Source of the DNA: Monarcha castaneiventris obscurior
Taxonomy: Eukaryota; Chordata; Aves; Passeriformes; Monarchidae
Direction: 5' to 3'
Assembly: GCA_026261815.1 (NCBI GenBank)
Contig: JAMPIT010000862.1
Span: forward strand, 186,001 to 250,000
DNA: 64,000 nucleotides
The notes beneath the pieces were generated by a model. It was given only the letters and a program-made list of their open reading frames with translations. It was not told the origin of the DNA and made no database searches. The position numbers and the translations under genes were made by a program. Below are positions 12,601-23,110 of the stretch, in pieces. The stretch's first letter is position 1; the number at the start of each line of letters is the position of its first letter.

Positions 12601-14641
12601 GAGGTCTCCTGGGGTTATGTGATGATCAGGCTGATCAGGGTTTGGTAGTTGTAGGGTCTTCCTGTGCACTGGATGCCTTGTGCTTGCTTTCTCTCGGGTG
12701 CAAGCCCTTTGTAGCCAGATAACAAAGAACAATTCAGCTGGGCACTCACTGCACCAGGACAGTGGTGGCCAGTTTGTTCCATTCATACTGGGGGGAAAAC
12801 ACAGCCCAGGTCCAGCCTGAGGCCTCAGGAGCAGTGACTTGTCCTCCTCTATAAAGCACAGGAGTGCAGCTATAAAAGTGAACCAGTTTCAGGAATTCAG
12901 TCATTCCTGGAGCAGGGCTTTACCTTTACACACTGAACTGTAGGATCCCTAATGGTGCCCTCTTGATTTCACAGGCAAATTCAAATGCAGAGAACATCAA
13001 GCTGATCTCAGCTATGTTGTGTGCTGCACTGTATCCCAATGTTGTCCAGGTAAAAGAATGCTTTTTTCATTTTTCCTTCTTCTGTCCAGCATATCCACAC
13101 AGCCTGCTTTCATTTGGGCTCAGTGTGGCAGTCTTGAGCCTGGCTTAGGTTGCCAGAGTTTGCTGCTTATTGTGTCAGAGACTGGAGCAGAGCTGCAGTC
13201 TGCGTTGCTTGAGTCTGCTGCTGTTCCTACAGGCTGATGGCAGTGTCACACACAAGCCAGCAGCAAATGTTAAGAAGCCACTTAAAATTAGACCTTTTTA
13301 GAAGGCTAAGGTTACAAAGGAAGTCAGGGTTAGACAGCACCTGGACTGTAATACCTGTCTCCAGTGACTTGACATGTTACTACTACGGAATTTCTGTTTG
13401 TGAAAAAATTAAAACATAAAAGGTTTTCTGGTGCAGCTGAGTTTTATAACTTTTTTTCTTACCATACAGGTGAAAAAGCCAGAGGGTAAATACCAGAAGA
13501 CCAGTACAGGAGCAGTCAAAATGCAACCAAAAGCAGAAGAGCTGAAGTTTGTTACTAAAAACGATGGTTATGTTCATATTCATCCTTCGTCTGTGAATTA
13601 TCAGGTCAGGATTCTTTCTTTCTGCAAAGCATGCTCCTTTTTTATAAAAGAGATCACCTTTGCTTGAGTATTTAAACTTAAAGTGAGAGATCCCTATTGA
13701 TGTTTAAAATAAGAAATCTTAATGATTGAACACTCCTGTGTTAGGATTGTAAATAATGTTGCGTTCCTGAGTTAGGAGTGTCCTCTTGGGCACAGAGTTA
13801 AACTCCAGCCTCTGGCGTGGAACTAGTGGCTTCAATAACCCCCACATTTGTGTTTTCTTAAGCTACACCTGCAAAGTAAAGTTTCAGTTGCAATGCTCCC
13901 CTGGTTTCTCCTCAGTATTCATGATTTGTTGACAGATACTTCAGGGCCATACCCTGGTTTGTTTCCTTGTTTGAGTCAGCACTGGAGAATTAGCTGATTT
14001 CCCACGTGCAAAGCAGGAAGGAGCAAGGGATAACTGGGGAAGTTGTTGGCAGCTCTTACGGGTCAGAGAGGGTCTGTTAGTGAGGCAGGTGCACTTTAGG
14101 CACATTTGCTGCTCTCGGCAGCTGCAGGAGAGGCAGAGGAGGCCTGTGGGGCAGAGACAGAAGAGCTGTGTCTCCCTGACGAGGCTGCTGTGTCCCTGTC
14201 CCAGACCAGGCACTTTGAGAGCCCGTACCTGGTGTACCACGAGAAGATCAAGACGAGCCGCGTGTTCATCCGGGACTGCAGCATGGTGTCCGTGTACCCG
14301 CTAGTGCTGCTCGGCGGCGGCCAGGTGCACATGCAGCTGCTCAAGGGCGACTTCGTCATCTCCCTGGATGACGGCTGGATCCGCTTTGTGGCTGCCTCTC
14401 ACCAGGTGAGGAGGAGGAGGGACTGGCCTGGGAGAGCTGCAGAGCTGTGCTGCAGCCGAGCCTTACCCTTCCCTCTGTGTTTCACCACGTGTGTTAGGTG
14501 GCCGAGCTGGTGAAAGAGCTGCGCTGTGAGCTGGACCAGCTGCTGCAGGATAAAATCAAGAATCCCAGCATGGATTTGTGCATGTGCCCCCGTGGCTCTC
14601 GGATCATCGGGATGATTGTCAAGCTTGTGACCACGCAGTGA
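631..14641 (+). CDS. DHX57: DHX57, putative ATP-dependent DEVH-box RNA helicase (5' end outside window)
   Basis: Twenty-two coding exons keep one reading phase and encode about 1291 residues: 631-783, 1060-1224, 1823-2625, 4011-4198, 4339-4460, 4713-4908, 5664-5788, 6884-7017, 7799-7853, 8155-8351, 8814-8930, 9251-9347, 9812-9985, 10527-10727, 11177-11453, 12004-12099, 12197-12280, 12404-12541, 12975-13049, 13470-13604, 14205-14405, 14498-14641. Human DHX57 has 1386 residues, so about 95 N-terminal residues (Gly-rich in human) lie upstream. Visible domains, numbered within this part: a UBA-like segment (about 107-140, [12 protein letters not shown]); one CCCH zinc finger (about 220-240, C-x7-C-x5-C-x3-H); an RWD-like region (about 255-345); an acidic stretch; Walker A GMTGCGKTT (about 474-482); the DEVH box (about 574); SAT (about 611); and C-terminal HA2/OB-type sequence ending at TGA 14639-14641. 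The protein should unwind RNA using ATP. Its cellular role is poorly known. No frameshift or lost motif was seen. Exon 14205 starts with Thr where I recall Val in human. Confidence 0.95.
2626..4010 (+). other. DHX57: DHX57 intron, 1.4 kb
   Basis: Donor GTACAC follows the codons for ..DQRPE, and acceptor CAACAG precedes the acidic exon at 4011. The phase is 1 at both sides. Short open frames occur inside but do not resemble known proteins. Confidence 0.6.
7475..7625 (-). mobile_element. CR1 LINE 3' fragment in a DHX57 intron
   Basis: The stretch reads like the reverse complement of the CR1 3' end: the CTAGACTGGTTTG start, then GGGACCTTAAAGGTCATCTAG, then CAAAGCCCCATCCAACCTGG. It is 5'-truncated, as most CR1 copies are, and has no coding capacity. 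It lies in the intron 7018-7798. Confidence 0.8.
10265..10500 (+). mobile_element. CR1 LINE 3' fragment in a DHX57 intron
   Basis: Contains hallmark phrases of the CR1 tail: GGATATTAAGAAATTCTTTA, GAGGCACTGGCACAGGTTGC, CCATCCCTGGAAGGGTTCAA, and GATGATCTTTACGGTCCCTT near the 3' end. It is 5'-truncated and in sense orientation. It ends about 25 bases before the exon at 10527, so it sits close to the acceptor tract. Confidence 0.9.
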
Positions 14642-15500
14642 CACCAGAACAGCTTTCTATAGAGAATCACCCATCGCCACTGCCTGAGAACAGACCAAGG
14701 AACATCAGTGTCTCGATGTCTTTATTGGTCCAAAACGTGGCATTGGCCTCTGAAAGGACAAGCTGGCAGCTGTACAGTTGACAGTTCTGGGTTTTTTTTT
14801 CTTTTATTTGCTCGCTTGTTGAAATTAAGGTGGCTTACAGTAGACTCTGAGAAATGGGAAAATGGCAAATCTTCCAGAAGGCATAGAAACCTCCAAGTGA
14901 GAGTGTTTTTTCATGGGACTATACCCTGGCAGTCATGTTTTCTGGTCACAAAAACACCTGCTAGCCAGCTGTTTCTTCTAACAGTCATGTCTGGAGGCAG
15001 CATGTGACACAGGGAGCTGCTCCCAGATTGCTTTAAACTCACTTCTACATTTTGACCAAGACTTTATTGAGGCAGGCAGTTTTGGCTGACCAGGGATCCT
15101 CTGTTTACCGTTCAGCCCAAAGCCCTTATACAGGTGAGCACCTTTTGATTTGTGTCAAGAGGTTCTGACACGGTCCTGTGGGAAGGAGACTGTACTGGAT
15201 CAGTCAGAGTGTGCAGTTGGATCAGTGCAGGTTGCTCTGGTGACAGGGTAGAACTCCAGGACAGTGTGGACATTTTCCTGGAAAGAGAGGCTGTTCCCTG
15301 TTCCAGCCCTTCCTGCACTGGGAAGAAGTAAAACAGCTAAGAACTGCTGTAGTGCATTAAAATGAATTCTTGTTAACCTGTTCTGGTATGGGGTAGTCCT
15401 GCTGCCACCCTGCACAGCTGGAACAAAGTCCCCCTTGTGGAAGCTTTTAGCCAAACTCCTGCTCTGGGGAGGGGGCTGCTCTAGTGTGTGCTAAAATGCT
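14642..15500 (+). other. DHX57: Probable DHX57 3' UTR
   Basis: Non-coding sequence directly after the DHX57 stop codon. No AATAAA was seen in the first kilobase. An ATTAAA variant at 15356-15361 is a possible poly(A) signal, so the end given is a guess. Confidence 0.35.
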
Positions 15501-17233
15501 GTAGTAATAATGAGCTATTATTTCCTCCCTTTGGCCTTGCTGCGTTGCAGTGCTGCAGCCAAGCTGCTTAAACATCGAGTGCCTTAAGTGACAGGATGGG
15601 GCTGTCACCTTTCATAGTAAAACCAAAATGAACCCTGCCTCCAGCACCATCTGATGCACAACCTTCAGCCTGAGGAGTGGAGGGAGAGACATTGTTTGGG
15701 AAACACTCTACTTTTTTTAAAAAATACACATGAATGGTTGTAGTTCCACACCACCACCACCCCCTCCTGTGAGGAAGATGACAGGAACACCAAGACCACC
15801 GTCCCCAGGCAGAGAAAGGCCACTGCAGCTCTCTTGGGATGGATTAGCCCCAGCTAATTAGCACCACAGGGCCACTCCCTCCTCCATCCCACCTCCACGA
15901 CCTGGCACTGGGAGGGGGAAGGATGGGATGTGAGAAAACTCACAGGCTGAGATACAGCCAGTTTAAGAAAACAGAAGCAAAAGCACACACAGAGGCACAG
16001 CAAGTAAGGAATTCATTCCCCACTGCCTGTGGGCAGGCAGGTGTTCAGCCACGCCAGGAATGCAGGGTGCTGTCCTTCCTAACGCTGACTTGGGAAGACA
16101 CTGTCCTATCCCCCACCCCTTCCCCCAGCTGTAGGTGCTGACATGTCCTTTTCTCCCTTGGGATCAGCTTTCTCAGCCGTGTTCCCTTCCCAGCTCCTCT
16201 CAGGGGGTGATGTGACCAAGGAAAGCCTTGACTCTGAGCACTGCTCAGCCATAATGAAAACAGCCCCAATTACCAAATTTCCAGCACCCAGCCTTCTCTT
16301 GGCTATGATGAAGAATTGTGACCCAGCCAAAACCAGCACAACTGCAGAAGGCTGAAGGCTTTCAAAGCAAAATTACCTGGCACTCTGCTTTCCTTGCTAC
16401 TCTGGTAACAGCCATTATCAGCTGCAAGGATAAATCAAATTGGCAAATATCCTGCACTATTTTATTAAATCCCTCAGTAACATCTTCATGGGAGATGGGG
16501 ACAGTCTGGTTTCCCAAAGCAGCCATGGATCAGGACAGCAGCAAGGCCCTTCCCTGGGCACACTTCACTGCCAGGATGGAACCAGAGAGCCAGGGTCAGA
16601 CAGGAGGAACTTGAGCTCTCACTTCCCCACAGATCCTGCCACTTGAACATGACCTGCAGGTTATACTTAGGCCCTGTCCCCTCCACAAAACCCCTCAAAT
16701 TTCCTAGCAATACCATGCAAATATATTATCTTTTGCACAAGAACGAACTGCAACCCGATCTGAGTATCACAAAGTAATAGTACTTGGACAACCAAGATCT
16801 AAAACAAGATTTCCAAAAATATTTAATAGCTTACAATCCAGAAGTATGTTAAATACCTTCAGGTGAGAAGTTCCCTGCTCCTTTAATGGTCATGACAGGC
16901 CACCATTTAACACATTGTTTTTTCCGATCTGTTAATGTTGTAGACATTTCTCTAAGTCAAAGCACTGGGCAGATGAGCACCCCCACCCCCCCCACCAAGA
17001 GGTTTTCTGCCCCCCCAAGCTGTGAGGGGGTGCACAAGGCATGGATCACCACAACATTCCAGCTTGAACAGCAGGAATAACACTGGGCACTGGTAACTTT
17101 TCCCTCCAACTGGTGCTCTGTAGGGATGGAAGAAGGCACACACATGGCCTGGCCCAGCCTGCCTGCTGCTTTTCACCCCAGGGGCACAGAGGCTGCTTCC
17201 CCAGCCCAAATATCAACAGCAGGGTTATCACAA
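15501..17233. other. Tail-to-tail spacer between DHX57 and the minus-strand SRSF7 copy
   Basis: No gene was recognised. The stretch holds an old LTR fragment (16214-16340), a C-rich simple tract near 16980-17020 and otherwise unremarkable sequence. The two flanking genes are transcribed toward each other. Confidence 0.5.
16214..16340 (+). mobile_element. Bird ERV LTR fragment (probably ERVL-like)
   Basis: The run from AAGCCTTGACTCTGAGCACT through the 3' end ACCCAGCCAAAACCAGCACA resembles the 3' half of an LTR that is common in bird genomes. It has decayed and carries no coding sequence. The family assignment is from memory. A second, longer copy is at 59207-59549. Confidence 0.6.
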
Positions 17234-17515
17234 TTTATTTCTTAGTTAGAAATGCAGTTTAATTCAATGCAACAATAATACAAAAAAAAAAAGCCCAACA
17301 TTTTCAGATCACAGAACATGAACACAACAGAAGAGTTTTGTATTAGTCTGCTAATACAACTTTTAGAAGATAGAAACTCATGCCAATTGCTAGTCAATAG
17401 AAACAGCCTTCTAGGACTAAGCCCTTGCATCACAAAATCCCTTATAATGTAAACAAAATAATTTTTTTACTAAACTTCTTAAATTTGAACCCATTCTTTT
17501 AGAACTTTCATTCCT
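17234..17515 (-). other. 3' UTR of the SRSF7 paralogue with poly(A) signals
   Basis: On the minus strand the sequence after the stop resembles the SRSF7 3' UTR at 34614-34870, for example the shared ATTATAAGGGATTTTGTG. The position of the plus copy's AATAAA is here an ATTAAA (17263-17258). A canonical AATAAA follows at 17239-17234. Confidence 0.65.
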
Positions 17516-20500
17516 TCAAGGGCTTCCTGATGGTGAGTGACTGAAAAGGAAAAAAAAACAAAACAACAAACTATTAAGAACAACTCCTACAGCAAAACCA
17601 ACAAACTGTATGCTCCCCCAGGCTTCCTCTGGAGTTCCACCCCCATTTTCATTTACAGTTCTCAAATAATGAAAGAAGTGTTGCATTTTACAATTTAACT
17701 GAAAAACTGCATTAAGCTCGAAAGCTGAAGATGACTTAAGAAAGCTGAGATACCAAGCCTGCTCAGAAATCCCAATTCCAGCACATACTTCTCTGGTAAC
17801 ATAGGAAAACTTAATTCGTGGAGCATAGCACAGCTTGGCAGCTGTGCAGCTCCTGAGCCTGCAGGAGTCACCAGCAGGAATTTAATCCTACAACACTTTC
17901 ATGGCTTGCTCCACACCTTACATTACTCACTTGTTCCCTAGATTCTGAATTCCTCAGGAACATTTCATTAAAATAGGTTTCCTTAGGAGTTATTATCGTT
18001 ACATTCTGACTGCTAGCAGCAGGAAATGCCTGTGAACAATTCATCTTCTCATAGTTCACAGACTGAGGTAAGTAAAATCCCGAGCTTTTAGCCTTGCCCA
18101 AGTTAACTTCTCTAGGAACTGCTCCAGCTCTAGTGCTGTTAACCACAGGACAGACTCCAGTTTTAAGACATTCCTACCTTCTCTTTGGAGATGGTGATCT
18201 GGACTTTGAGCGGCTGTTTAAAAACAAACAAACAAACCAATCAGTGGGGTTCATACACTTGGCTGCTCTCAGAAACCACTTGAGACCATTTAAAACCAGA
18301 GCAGTTTGATGTTGTTAAATGCACTGACACTGCTGGGAGCCAGTGTACCCAGTTACTTTAAGCAAGAAGCTGCAGGTGAGAAGGAAAAATGCTGGAAGCC
18401 GGAGCCCTCAGGAAAAGAGCAACACACAGCTTCAAAGCTGCTGTACATCACAGTAACCCTGCAAAGCAGGAGCAGTGAATCGAGCAGAGTTAGGGAGAGG
18501 GAGAACTACAGACATCTGAGAAGAAAGGTAGGAAAAAAAAATGCCCCAAATCCTGTCAAAAATATTTTTTTTGTGATAATGAGTGAAAAACATCTGTAAG
18601 CAAAATCCTGGATGAATTGCCTACTGTCCCACAAAAAAAAAGCTGTTAAAAAAAACCCATAAAATAATGTATGAAAAATGTTTTTGAAGTCAGCTATGAA
18701 AAGTAAAAAAAACCAACCCTGAAACAGAAAACCTTCTTCCACATGCAACTGCAATACTGGTCCAAACAGAGATCTTGAATCATGAGGAAAAAAACCAAAG
18801 AACCCCACAAAAAAACCCCACCAACCAAAACAAAAACCAACTGAGTGGTACTTGTATTTAACGCTCACCTTTTAGCAGGTAAGCCAGATTTAGATCTACC
18901 ATGAGACTCAGACCTACAACAGGAGAAAAATAAAGCTCAGCAAAGCAGCCAGTGGGCATGCAAACACATCGAGAGTTAGCTACACCAGCAACAGCAGATT
19001 CACCCCACGCAGCAGCACCAACCACAGAGGGAAGGCTCTGGTGCTGCAGGCTTTCCCTGGGACATTGCAAGGGAATCCTTCAGCTCTTATTGCAGAGACC
19101 CCACTCATCACAAGACACAAGTGCAAGCACAGGAAGCTCCCCAGCAAAGCTTCAGCTGCCAGTTCCACACGACACCAGACCACACTCCCACACTTTCTTC
19201 CTACCTGCAAGTATCCCTTCTATAAAGGGAAGAACAGTTTCAAGTGTCATCTCAGAAAGTATTTCAACAGCACATTAAGAGCCTGGAATCAGCCACAAGT
19301 ATGGCTGAAGAGCTGGTGCATTCTTCAGCTCAAGCTCCCAGTGCTGATTTTATTCAAGCATAATACAGATTTTGTACCAATACCTGGCTACGAATGAGTA
19401 AACTATTCCCAGTTTATCTTGGGAATTAAAATCTACTTAAACAGTGAGACTTTCCTCCCACATTTATTAATGTTACTTTATCAACTCAAATATTTGCTGT
19501 TACTTAAAAAATATTTGTCTTCTTGGAGTGTCAGGATTCAGGCTATCACTCAACATCAGAATGCTCAGTTCAACAGCCCTGGCCAAAACAGTGAGATACT
19601 TTTACTCTATTTCTGCTCAAAACTGTTTCTGAAGGGTAATCAAGACTCACCTTTACCTGGCCTAGTAATTAATGGAAATACTACATGGACACTGTTGCCA
19701 CATGTTTAACAAAATGTTATGTGCCATTGCTTTGAGACCTTCCTGGTCACTATCCTGAGCCACTGTCTGTCCCATTTTCCCCACTGTAACAAGTAACTTT
19801 TCACTGGATCACACTTACAGAGGATGGGGTTGCTCACAACCACCCAGAACTGGTACTCAGTAGCATGGCTAAGTAACAGCAAGGCACCTCAAGACTATCC
19901 TCAATTTACAACACACCTAAGAATTAACGTGTTTTTAAAAATTCTCTCCACAGACCCTTAATTGTACATCACTACTTATGTCTGTGAAAAGGCATAAATT
20001 ATTAAGTGCAAATACTGCTCTGCTGGACAGCCTTCTAACTCCTTCCAAATTCCCCCAGGGAAGGAAAAAAAAGAAGAAAAGAAACAACACACCACCACAG
20101 CCAAACACCACACCAAAACTAATACTGGTTTGAATTAAAACGAGTGTCTCACCTGCTTCGAGGCCATACAACAGAACGGGACCTGGAGCGTGACCTCGAC
20201 CTAGATCTGGGAAAAAGCAATGAGAGCTCTGCTATCACATGCTTCACACAGGCAAGATAAAGATCAGTTATTGTAAATGTCTCAAAAGACTGAGAATTTT
20301 GTTGAGCAGTTGGTTTTGCAGAATTAACTTTTATTAGAAGGCTGGAGCACCTTTGGTCAGTGCTCCCATCCACATAAAATGAATCCCACTGTCCTACTTG
20401 ACTAAGCAATTATACCCTGTGCACTCTAAGCTGAATTTGGAAACCTTAAGCATAGACCAAGGCTGTAACTTGGTACAATGTAAGAAAGAAAAAAAATCTT

Positions 20501-22815
20501 AGAAACAGCAGCTCTGAAATTATATGCTTAAATTTTTAACTAAGTATTCAGAGCAGCTCTTAGGCATGTAACACCACAAATGTTCCCACCAGCACAGGGA
20601 CTGCAAAACAAACTCACTGTTTACACTACAGATGCTATACATCCATACTTGATATTCCAGCTCCATGTGCCCTTCAGCAATGCTGTGGGTTTAACGGCAA
20701 CCACCTACCTTGACCTTCTTAGAGAACCAGAGCGGGACCTGCGGGGTGAGAACGATCTGTATCTACGAGGAGACATCGACCTGGACCTGCGGTAGGAAGC
20801 TGACCTGGACCTACAAGGCAAAGGGAAAACCAACCCAATCACTGCAAGGTACTTCCCACAGTAACTACAGGAAAGGAAGGAGGGGCCCCCAGAGGGAGGA
20901 GCAAGAATGAAAACACAGAAGGCAGAGCCCTACCTCCTACCACGGCTGCGACTGCGTGACCGGGAATACCTTCTCCCTCGGGACCTCGAGCGGGATCTAG
21001 ACCGGGACCTGGGTTTAGGTTAGAGAAAACAGGTATCAGCAGACAGCTGCAGCAACCAGTGCATGTGAGGCCCTGCTGAAGTCAAAACTTCTTTAAGACA
21101 ACTAAAAAGAGAATTTAATAAAACAAAAAAAAAGAAAAACCGAAAACCAAATCAAAACAACAAAAACACACCACTAGCATCTGTCAGTTGGAAAAATGTC
21201 TGGGCCTACTTGTCTTGAGCATTTTTACTACCTAGAAAAATGTTAAAAGCTGAATTACATTGCAGAATTACATTAGAATAGAAAACACTGTAATGCGTAT
21301 TTAAAATAAACCTTGCAAGTTTGCAGGTCGACCCTCTTTGGCCCAAGGTCTAGCAGATCTAGACGATCTAGAAGTATCTATAGGCGAGCGCTGCATCTAG
21401 GTAGGTGTTCTCTTCAATCTAACGACGATCAAACTGACAGCCCAATGAGCCAGGGTGAGGCTTGATTGACGCAAGAAGATTTTTCTAGGTGGGAATGTGG
21501 TCAATCTGGTGTTCCTCTTTCTAAACCGGAGGGGGGCCCCAATTGAAAGCCAAATTTACTGTTACGGCGGTCACCGTCTCAAATTTTCTGCCCTTAAAGA
21601 ATAAGGTGAAGCTACGTGTAGATGGCTCGAGGGGATCTGGCCTCTTATGCTGATCACCTCAAGGTCTAGGAGGATCTTAAGTGTCGGATTTGCAAGGCGC
21701 CTCAGCATGAAATCTTAAGGCTCGTGACATTCTGAATCAAGGCGACTGACTCAAACGAAGAAACCTGAAAGGTTTTGACCAGGTTGATTATTAAGATATT
21801 AACATTTTATATGTATTAGCAAAAAAAAAAAAATCGTGATATACACCTGTTGACTTACGACATTAAGAGTTAAAACTGGTGTAACATTCTGTTCTTTGCT
21901 AACAAGAACTACACAAAAGCGAGCTGGCGAAGCAACGCGGCCGCCCCGGCCCCGCACGTACCTGCTCCTCCTTCGCCGGCTATAGCGGTGGCAGTCATAG
22001 GCATAGTGGCCTTTCTCACCGCACTCGTAGCATCTGTCGTTGGGGTCGAAGGGGCGCCGGGCAGGGGGCCGGTCGTAGCGGGAGCGGCGCGGCATCCCTG
22101 TGGATACTTCCACTCTGACTCTGGAGCCGCATATTATCCTGCGAGACACAGGAGGTATTAGCCAAATATTTTTCTCTGATGCGCTCAAGCAACGAACATG
22201 AGAAATCCGTAATTGGTGTGGGGTAGGGAGTTCGGGGCCTGCGGCCCTCAAAGAAATCCCAAGCATGCACGTACTTCCCATCGAGGCCAAGCACAGCATC
22301 TTCGGCGTCCCGGGGGTCTTCGAACTCCACGAAGGCGAACCCCGGCGGGTTCCTGGCGATCCATACGGTTCTCAGCGGTCCGTAGTAGCTGAAGGCTCTC
22401 TCCAGCTCGCCTTTGCCGGCGCCCGTGCCCAGATTCCCCACGTACACCTTGGTCTCTGCGGGAACACGCGGCCGCCATGTCAGAGCCGCGCGCGGCGCCG
22501 GGCACGCGGCCACCCCTCCCCCGCCCCGCCGCCATCTTTGACACCGCGTCCATCTTAGGGCGCTGCCGCCGGGGCCGCGCCCGCCCCGCACCGACCCCGC
22601 GGCCCCGGCGGCCGCCCCCGGCCTCCCCCTCCCCGCCGCCACCGTCCCCCTCGGCGGCCGCCCGAGGGAGCGCCCACCCCCTCCCGCCGCCAGAGCGGCA
22701 CGAACGCCGCCGCTCCCTCCGCCTTCCCCTCGCCCAGCAGTAGCAGCCGCAGCCCCCAGGCCCCTGTGGGCGCCCCGGCCCCGCCGCGCGCACCGTATCG
22801 CCCGTATCGCGACAT
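17516..22815 (-). CDS. SRSF7 paralogue, inverted second copy of serine/arginine-rich splicing factor 7
   Basis: Nine exons on the minus strand, in transcript order: 22815-22794, 22455-22275, 22138-21962, 21008-20934, 20810-20709, 20206-20153, 18913-18869, 18213-18178, 17540-17516. They total 717 nt, 238 residues. All joins keep phase, and exons 2-8 have exactly the lengths of the plus-strand SRSF7 exons. The RRM carries RNP2 KVYVGNL and RNP1 GFAFVEFE. The CCHC zinc knuckle has C104, C107, H112 and C117. An RS domain follows. By family it should bind pre-mRNA, act in splicing and export, and shuttle from the nucleus. Oddities: the exon-1 donor (TACG then GTGCGC) removes the two Gly that precede ETK; exon 2 has R-to-L near its end; exon 3 starts IIC instead of VIC; the RS part has Tyr, Phe, Glu and Leu substitutions; and exon 9 stops at TGA 17518-17516, so the usual SASPERMD tail is lost. 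No internal frameshift was seen, so it is probably functional, but expression is unknown. Confidence 0.85.
20934..22138 (-). repeat. Near-identical inverted-repeat core, left arm
   Basis: Exon 3 through exon 4 of the paralogue matches the right arm 29254-30393 in reverse complement. I saw one synonymous difference in the second zinc-knuckle Cys codon, a few differences at the first bases of exon 3, a diverged AT-rich patch (about 21806-21871) and an extra A-rich insert of about 64 bp (about 21107-21172). Outside the block the introns diverge at once, for example at the exon 4 donor (GTAGGG against GTGTGT). Confidence 0.85.
21312..21764 (-). other. Candidate poison exon in intron 3 of the SRSF7 paralogue
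   Basis: On the minus strand, acceptor CCTTTCAG (ending at 21765) and donor AAG|GTTTAT (donor starting at 21311) delimit a 453-nt exon. Joined to exon 3 it reads through eight sense codons and then TGA. It appears identical by eye to 29627-30079. SRSF7 is known to carry an ultraconserved poison cassette exon in this intron, and including it sends the mRNA to decay. The exon borders are my inference. Confidence 0.6.
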
Positions 22816-22848
22816 CCTCCCGACGGCGGCGCGCCCGCCAGCGCCGCC

Positions 22849-22856
22849 CTTATATA
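22849..22856 (-). promoter_or_regulatory. TATA-like box upstream of the SRSF7 paralogue start codon
   Basis: Reads TATATAAG on the minus strand, about 34 bp before the ATG. If used, the transcript leader would be only about a dozen bases. No equivalent lies before the plus-strand copy. Confidence 0.45.
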
Positions 22857-22888
22857 GCGGAGCCGCCGCTGCGCCTGCGCGCCGCGCG

Positions 22889-22925
22889 GGGGGCGGGGCG
22901 GGGCGGGGCGGGGCGGGGCGGGCCC
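22889..22925. repeat. GGGGC tandem repeat
   Basis: Repeated GGGGC units on the plus strand (CCCCG on the gene strand), about 75-110 bp upstream of the paralogue's ATG. This suits Sp1-type GC boxes and could form a G-quadruplex. Confidence 0.8.
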
Positions 22926-23110
22926 GCCCCGGGGCGCGCGCGGCTCTCGCGAGAGGCGGTTCCCGCGCGGCGCGCGGGCGGGAGGCGGCCGTGGCGGCGG
23001 CCATTTGGGGATGCGGAAGGCGGGCCGCCCCCGGCTCCTCTTGAGTGAGAGCTCCTGTCGGCTCTGCGGGGGCAGATGGGTAGGGAGCCACTCGGTGCGT
23101 TTTGCATCCC

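Larger units (their letters stand above)
21930..23110 (-). promoter_or_regulatory. CpG island promoter of the SRSF7 paralogue
   Basis: Very GC- and CpG-rich sequence covers exons 1-3 and the upstream region. A GGGGC tandem run at about 22889-22925 gives several GC boxes and G-quadruplex potential. Long open frames here are compositional shadows. Island ends were judged by eye. Confidence 0.75.

Noticed and set aside
631..14641. U12-type introns in DHX57
   Set aside because: No donor resembling ATATCCTT or GTATCCTT was found at the exon borders.
17516..22815. Minus-strand SRSF7 copy as a processed pseudogene
   Set aside because: It has introns at all the original positions and phases, a CpG-island promoter and an open frame. 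A retrocopy would lack introns.
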